From positions 64,787,088 to 64,851,087 of the forward strand of contig OY282610.1 of NCBI GenBank assembly GCA_958298945.1: DNA of 64,000 bases, given 5' to 3'. Positions within the stretch are counted from its first letter, which is position 1; the number at the start of each line of letters is the position of its first letter. The notes below the pieces were generated by a model that worked only from the letters and a program-made list of their open reading frames with translations, did no database searches and was not told the origin of the DNA. Below, in pieces: positions 58,746-64,000 of the stretch. The translations under genes and the position numbers were made by a program. The DNA is from Atherix ibis. Its lineage: Eukaryota; Arthropoda; Insecta; Diptera; Athericidae.

Positions 58746-60639
58746 CTACGCTTATTCACAAGAACAAAATACTTATTTATATCAATATTCTGTTCCCGTT
58801 ATCATTTTTTTAATAAAATATATGAAACATAATATCAGAAATGGCATCAGCCTACAGAAACTCAAAAATATCAATACTAGCTTTCGGGAGGAAAAACCAA
58901 CTATGGATAAACGCCCATATTGGTCAATATTATTGTCGAATTGGGCATTTTTAGATTTTATAACTCCTCAAACTATACGCAATATACGAGTATTCTTCCG
59001 ATATTGCTATAAAATTTCAAGTAATTGTAACCGGACACATTGAATAGTTTTATTCTACTCTGAATAAACTATCTAAAACATCTAAGATATGTTGTAAGGA
59101 AATTACTATTCCAGGAATACATCTAACGAAAGTTACTTCTCTTAAGTCATTTTTACAGACATTTTTTTTTATATAAAATTTTAAGTAATTATAACCGTCT
59201 ACATTGAATAGTCTTAGAATGAACGAAGAAAGCGTTTCGAAGACAGATAAATCACACCTCATTTTTATATTTTTTTGGAAGAATTTTTTGCTTAATTTTG
59301 TATAATAATTGATTATTATTTTATTTTCCTTATACTATTATCATTAGTATTTAACTATGTCCTCATTCGTTGAACATTTAAAAATTGGCAAACTGACAAA
59401 TATTTAAATATGTTACCAAAAAGTATATTTTAGTAGCATACTCACTAAATTAAAGATAAAATAAACAATTTGAAGTTTCGCAAGGATTGTGAAATTATAG
59501 TGTAAGCAATGCTTATGGTATGTTTCTTTGTTGAATGGAAACTGGGATTGACTGCTATGGTGATATAGCAAAGTGGAATGAAACAAACCAGACGGAGCAT
59601 GTTCTTTTATACCACCTGTTGTTCTAAGAGCACGTATACCCAATATCCATTCTAACCATACAAGGATATGTGGGAAGGTTAGTGTGCCTTTGTATCTATT
59701 CAACGATATGTTCGCTAGAGGGAGTCTTGAGTGAATAACAGTGTTTAGATACGCTTAAATGGTTGTCTATTTATGCTCATACGAGCACATTATTCTGGTG
59801 TATGAGAATGTTTATTTGCAAATGCTTATTTGCCAATGAGTATACGTATATATAAAGTCGAAATGAATGCAAACATATTTACTTAAGCTTGGACAGATTT
59901 ATGCATATACACATATAAACGTTTTTAGTTAGTATTACACCAGTTCCAACCTGTTATCATTTTTGTAATAGTGTCGATGTTCTTACCTCAAACTATATTG
60001 CGGTCAGTATTTTCACAGACCCCCTTTTATTTGTATTCAGTTACGAACTGTAGTCGACTAGAATTTTTCCTTGCTAGAAAGTTTTATATTATTTTTAATA
60101 TAGTTTCTACTTATTATTTTAAGATTTTCCTTTTTATATTTTATTTTTACACTTTCTCAAGAATTTAAGCTTTTCTTCGACTTTGTTCAAAAAATTAAAA
60201 ATAATTATGAAATTTTTCAATACGATTTTCTTTTAGTTTTTATCGGTTTCATAAAAATATATCACATCTTCCGCAACATATAAATTTTTTCTATTTAACA
60301 GACTAGACATTGGTAATAAATTTTTTCTATTTAACATTGAATAAATTCCATTCAAATTAGTTTATTTATTTCTACATTTGACCATAATTTTATTCATATG
60401 AAAGCATAGGTCAGCGTGCTCTCCATAATGGGCTTGATGATAAGTAAGACTTCTTTCTCCTCCTTCTCTAAGTCCTATTTCTCCTAACACAAACATAAAT
60501 AACAACAACAACACCACCAACAACAATAACCAAAACAACTACAAGCACAACCGCAAACATAGTCCCTACATCTTTGTTTGTGGTTGTGCTTGCAACAGAA
60601 ATGACAACAATAAATAAAACTCACTCAACAAACTTTTTC
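58746..60639. other. AT-rich gene-free spacer with an AAC-rich tract
   Basis: Nothing coding recognised. 60500-60560 is an (AAC)n/CAAC-rich simple tract that leads into the LINE relic. Confidence 0.35.
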
Positions 60640-61171
60640 ATTTTTCCTTCCATTCCAACTAAAACTTCTGATTTTCCACGCTTCTTCATCATGTCTACTG
60701 AACCTGATTCACAACAAAAGTTCAGTGAGATTTATCCATTTACAATTCGCGCTGTACTAAAAAACATATCTGCCGATGTGGTGAATATCAATGATAACCG
60801 TAACGGTGATTTATTGTTGACGACAAAAAATCGAGCCGCGGCAACCTAATTTTTTAAAGCAAAAACAGCAGCTGATAATGGTACTAATATCACCTTAACT
60901 TGAATCAGGTCAATGGAACTTTATTCTACCGATGGTTGCCAATTGAGCAGAATACAAAGTGGTATTGGCTAGAAAAGTTACTATTTTATGTAATGGCTCT
61001 CCAAAGTTTACGGGGATTATGGTGTTGATTTTCGATGAGAACGAAATTCCATTGAAAGTACAAATTCTATACCACAACATGGAAGTGAAAAAGTAATACC
61101 ACAACACCATATAAATATACTCAAAGTAATGATTTGACAATAGATGCTTAATGGCAAAAGCCATGGAGATA
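60640..61171 (+). mobile_element. LINE ORF1 relic (left piece, split by mariner C4)
   Basis: Plus strand. The frame at 60690-60849 (STEPDSQQKFSEIYPFTIRAVLKNISADVVNINDNRNGDLLLTTKNRAAA) matches the N-terminal gag pattern of I/jockey-type LINEs (PF.I...L.......V..LR.GDLL). Downstream to 61171 is broken gag (PVKFTGIMVLIFDENEIPLKVQIL in mixed frames). Mariner C4 begins at 61172. Confidence 0.55.
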
Positions 61172-61204
61172 TATTGGGTTGTTCGGAAAGTAATTTCGTT
61201 TCAT

Positions 61205-61890
61205 TATCTTGTTGGAACACTATACCTTACCTATTGATCAATTCTGGCCTTTTTTCTTAAAGTGAATCATTCAATTTGTCCAACTAAAGACAGTACACTT
61301 CGGAATTGATCGTTGTGTTGCTCGGCAGAAGCTCAAAATAAACGATTCATTTGAAATCCCACTAAACAGATAGGATAATCTTTTTTTGATGAATATTGGC
61401 TTTCGAAGTGCTTTGATCTTTTCTACTCAAGGATCTTTTGCGCTTAACAATATTGTAGACAACCCATTTCTCTTTCCCAGTGATGATACGCTTCAAAAAT
61501 GGATCATTTTCTTGGCGTTTGAGAAGCAAATCACAAACGTCAATGTGACAGCACAAAATTTTTTCCGTAAGAAGATGAGGAAACCATATGTCGAGCTTTG
61601 AGATTAAACCTAGCCGTTTCAAATGATCATGAATGGTCGAATTCGATAAATTTAATCTCTCAATTATCTAACGAGTTGTTATTCGCCGGTTTGCATTGTG
61701 TCTTCATCAGCTTCAACTGGCCTTCCAGAAAGTGGTGCATCTTCGAGATCAAAATTGCCGGATCGAAATTTTGCAAACCAGTTTTTGCACTGGCGCTCAC
61801 TTAACACATCTTCCCCATACATACACGTATCAGCATTTTTATCTTTTCTATAGCAAAAAAGTAAAAGAGGCCGGAAATGCTGTTTTTCAC
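61205..61890 (-). pseudogene. mariner C4 transposase remnant
   Basis: Minus strand. YGEDVLSERQCKNWFAKFRSGNFDLEDAPLSGRPVEADEDTMQ (61690-61830), then MKRLGLISKLDIWFPHLLTEKILC...IITGKEKWVVYNIVKRKRS (61362-61622). The first catalytic Asp has become Lys (TGKEKW for TGDEKW). It continues into NDSLKEK.PELINR and a broken end near 61205; the second and third Asp blocks are missing. Dead. Confidence 0.85.
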
Positions 61891-62199
61891 TTTCCATATT
61901 TAAAAGAATATCAACTAAAAACTACTAAGCAAAATCAATCGAATGTTTTCACAAACAAGCCTTGCTATGTCAGCTGTCAAAATTCATATGATTATGCGGC
62001 TTAAGTGTGAAGTTGGTTGTGAAAAAATATAATTAAATTCTGTTTTTCATTTCCATATTTAAAAGAATATCAACTAAAAACTACTAAGCAAAATCAATCG
62101 AATGTTTTCACAAACAAGCCTTGCTATGTCAGCTGTCAAAATTTATATGATTATGCGGCTTAAGTGTGAAGTTGGTTGTGAAAAAATATAATTAAATTC
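61881..62199. repeat. 160-bp tandem duplication inside mariner C4
   Basis: Units 61881-62040 and 62041-62199 differ by only one indel (CACTTTCC/CATTTCC) and about two substitutions. Both contain the CACAACCAACTTCACAC complement region next to the terminal repeat. Near-identity means it is recent. Confidence 0.95.
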
Positions 62200-62236
62200 T
62201 CTGTTAGGAAAAAATTACTTTCCGAACAACCCAATA

Positions 62237-63035
62237 TAATTCGAAATGCCTTATTTTTTTCCAAAACTTTGCGCTCGTCACCAAAAATACCACAATTTTA
62301 AGCACATCATCAGCTGCATAGGTATTTATATTTCCGCTACAATAACATCAATTCACAAAAACAATAAATGTTTGTACTAAACCCTAATCTCTTAATTCCA
62401 CCTTCCGCAAAAACCTCAACTAAAGCAACCAATAATCCAGCAAAAACAAATTGCTGAAATTATCAATAGCAACCATCAAATGATCCAGTGCTCAATAAGA
62501 TTGATCGTAGTCTATTAAACAATAGAAAAATTGAATTCCGTTGGGTTCCCGGTCACGTTGGTATCCTCAACAACGGGCTGATCAGTTGGTTGGGGAGTCG
62601 CTCTAGTATCCTGTTTCCACTGAAATTTCAAACTTTCCACATCTACTAACCAAATGATACTTAATACCTTTAGACATGCCCAGAGAAACAGTCTGGACCA
62701 ACGGCGGAAGGTTTCCTTCTATACATTGGCCAAAACATTATAAAACCAGTTTACTGAACGACTATTTCAAAATGCTGGGCAAGGAAACTTCTCAAAATTC
62801 GGATTCAGCATATCGCACTTATCCATGATTTTCGTCCTTTATGCCATTCCTGTGGCATTCATCACTAAGTCTTGAATTTCTTTTTGAAGAGGACTCCTTC
62901 TATTGGGAAGCTTCTAGATCCAACAACTCCTTTGCCCATGTCCTCTCTTATATTTTCTAAAATAATACAATTAAACCAATAACTGGTAATCCTAATCCCA
63001 TGGCATTTTTTTTGTTGCATAAGATTAATATGTAA
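62237..63035 (+). mobile_element. LINE relic (right piece) with RNase H remnant
   Basis: Plus strand. NRKIEFRWVPGHVGILNNG (62520-62580) is the RNase H block (VPGHxGIxGNExAD) that I-clade and related LINEs carry after the reverse transcriptase. The following 400 bp align with the relic at 2515-2960. Endonuclease and reverse transcriptase are missing, so most of ORF2 was deleted before or after C4 entered. Confidence 0.6.
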
Positions 63036-64000
63036 AAAATTAAAAATAAAACTGTTTCGAATATATAATAAAATAAAATCGGTTTAGTGATGGGTACAAT
63101 TTTGGGATCTCGCATTCATTGCATAAATTTTATAAACTTTATAATTTTGACTTGACTTGAATATAAATTTAATAATATAAAATTATTATATTATATTATT
63201 TTTGTAAATGAAACTTTAATATTAATATTATAAATAAAATATTATGCATAAATTGTACAGAAAGTTCTGTTAGAATAAAAATCTGTATAAGTGGCGAAAA
63301 TTAACACCGCCATAATATGAAGATTCACCACAATTACTCCAATGGGATTACAATTATTACTCTTAACAAGTTCTCGTTAGTAATTTTCATACAACAACAT
63401 ACACGGACATGTTCGCTTTCAAATTGTTCGTATTTACCATTTCGTTTATCCATAAAATTTTCTTCATATCTGATATTTTCAATTTACAAATACTTGTGGT
63501 CATTGTGGCTTCTTTACTTATGGTTTAATTATGAAATATAATCTAATATATTATATTTTAATTTAATTACCATTGTATCTTATTTTTTGGTTAAAAAAAA
63601 AAAACAAAGACGCACAACTTGATAGTAACTTTGTTTCGAATAATCTTTAACTAAGCCGACTTAAATGAAACAAAATAAAATCGATTTGCAAAGTGCAAGT
63701 TTCCCAATAAAAAATAATTTATACAACAACAATGTAATTTTTCATATTTTCTATTAATAAATTTGAAATATTTGCAAACAATTGCATTGTGTTTTATAAT
63801 CTTATACATAATACACTGCATCGGTTTATTTAATGGCAGTTGACATCTGTAGTCTTTTATAGTTAATAAAACATTAAATAGAAAAAGAATCTGGAAAGAA
63901 TTAGATAAAATCTTGAATAGAAATAAATCAATATAGAAAGGAGAGAACTTCTGAAAAATAGGCAAATAAATTGGAAAAATTGCAAAATAATCAAAAAGAC
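63036..64000. other. AT-rich gene-free spacer
   Basis: Nothing recognised; short frames only. Confidence 0.35.

Larger units (their letters stand above)
61172..62236 (-). mobile_element. mariner C4, family C, deleted and with internal tandem duplication
   Basis: TA-flanked with both ends complete (TTGGGTTGTTCGGAAAGT and complement at 62219-62236). The C-terminal third of the transposase is missing at the left. A 160-bp tandem duplication of the 5' untranslated region occupies 61881-62040 and 62041-62199. Inserted within the LINE relic 60640-63035. Confidence 0.9.

Overview
This is eukaryotic DNA from an insect, most likely a fly. The base composition is very AT-rich, and the short motif TACTCGTA/TACGAGTA is scattered through the spacers. 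Nearly all recognisable coding DNA belongs to transposon families known from insects: mariner (DD34D), Tc-type, piggyBac-like, and R1- and jockey-clade LINEs. The two introns I can place are about 50-65 bp, as in flies. The species is an inference. I found no convincing host gene; the window is a gene-poor transposon graveyard.

Layout. 1-1850: intron-bearing piggyBac-like pseudogene, minus strand. 2.5-3.0 kb: LINE tail. 3.2-6.5 kb: an old Tc-type relic (Tc-E1) split by two mariners, A1 and C1. 8.7-10.7 kb: Tc-E2 and a mariner relic (K). 11.6-12.1 kb: R1-type LINE scrap. 13.5-14.7 kb: mariner B1. 15-17.5 kb: LINE relic containing a 492-bp insertion with a tRNA 3'-end signature, followed by mariner A2. 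17.7-22.9 kb: jockey-clade scraps and mariner fragment I2. 23-27.8 kb: a minus-strand jockey relic split by a 3.7-kb R1-clade LINE flanked by a 14-bp target-site duplication. 29.7-31.0 kb: mariner D, broken only by two stop codons. 33-35.4 kb: mariners A3 and I1. 38.8-39.4 kb: a MITE-like inverted-repeat unit. 40.6-45.8 kb: B2, Tc-E4, C2, A4 and a piece of F. 46.4-50.7 kb: H1, A5 (the best A copy) and C3. 52.2-56.6 kb: H2 split by G, then F1 and Tc-E3. 57.3-58.7 kb: B3 and a tRNA-like T-arm. 60.6-63.0 kb: a LINE split by mariner C4.

How the parts relate. About nine mariner lineages, some in several copies, share one cut-and-paste chemistry (TA target, terminal inverted repeats, DDE transposase). 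Insertions into older insertions give a relative order of arrival. Every transposase copy I could check carries at least one lesion: start-codon loss, a catalytic Asp changed or deleted, a frameshift or a stop. Current autonomous activity from this window is therefore unlikely. Families A, B and I share a terminal-repeat core although their transposases differ. Family letters are labels used only here.
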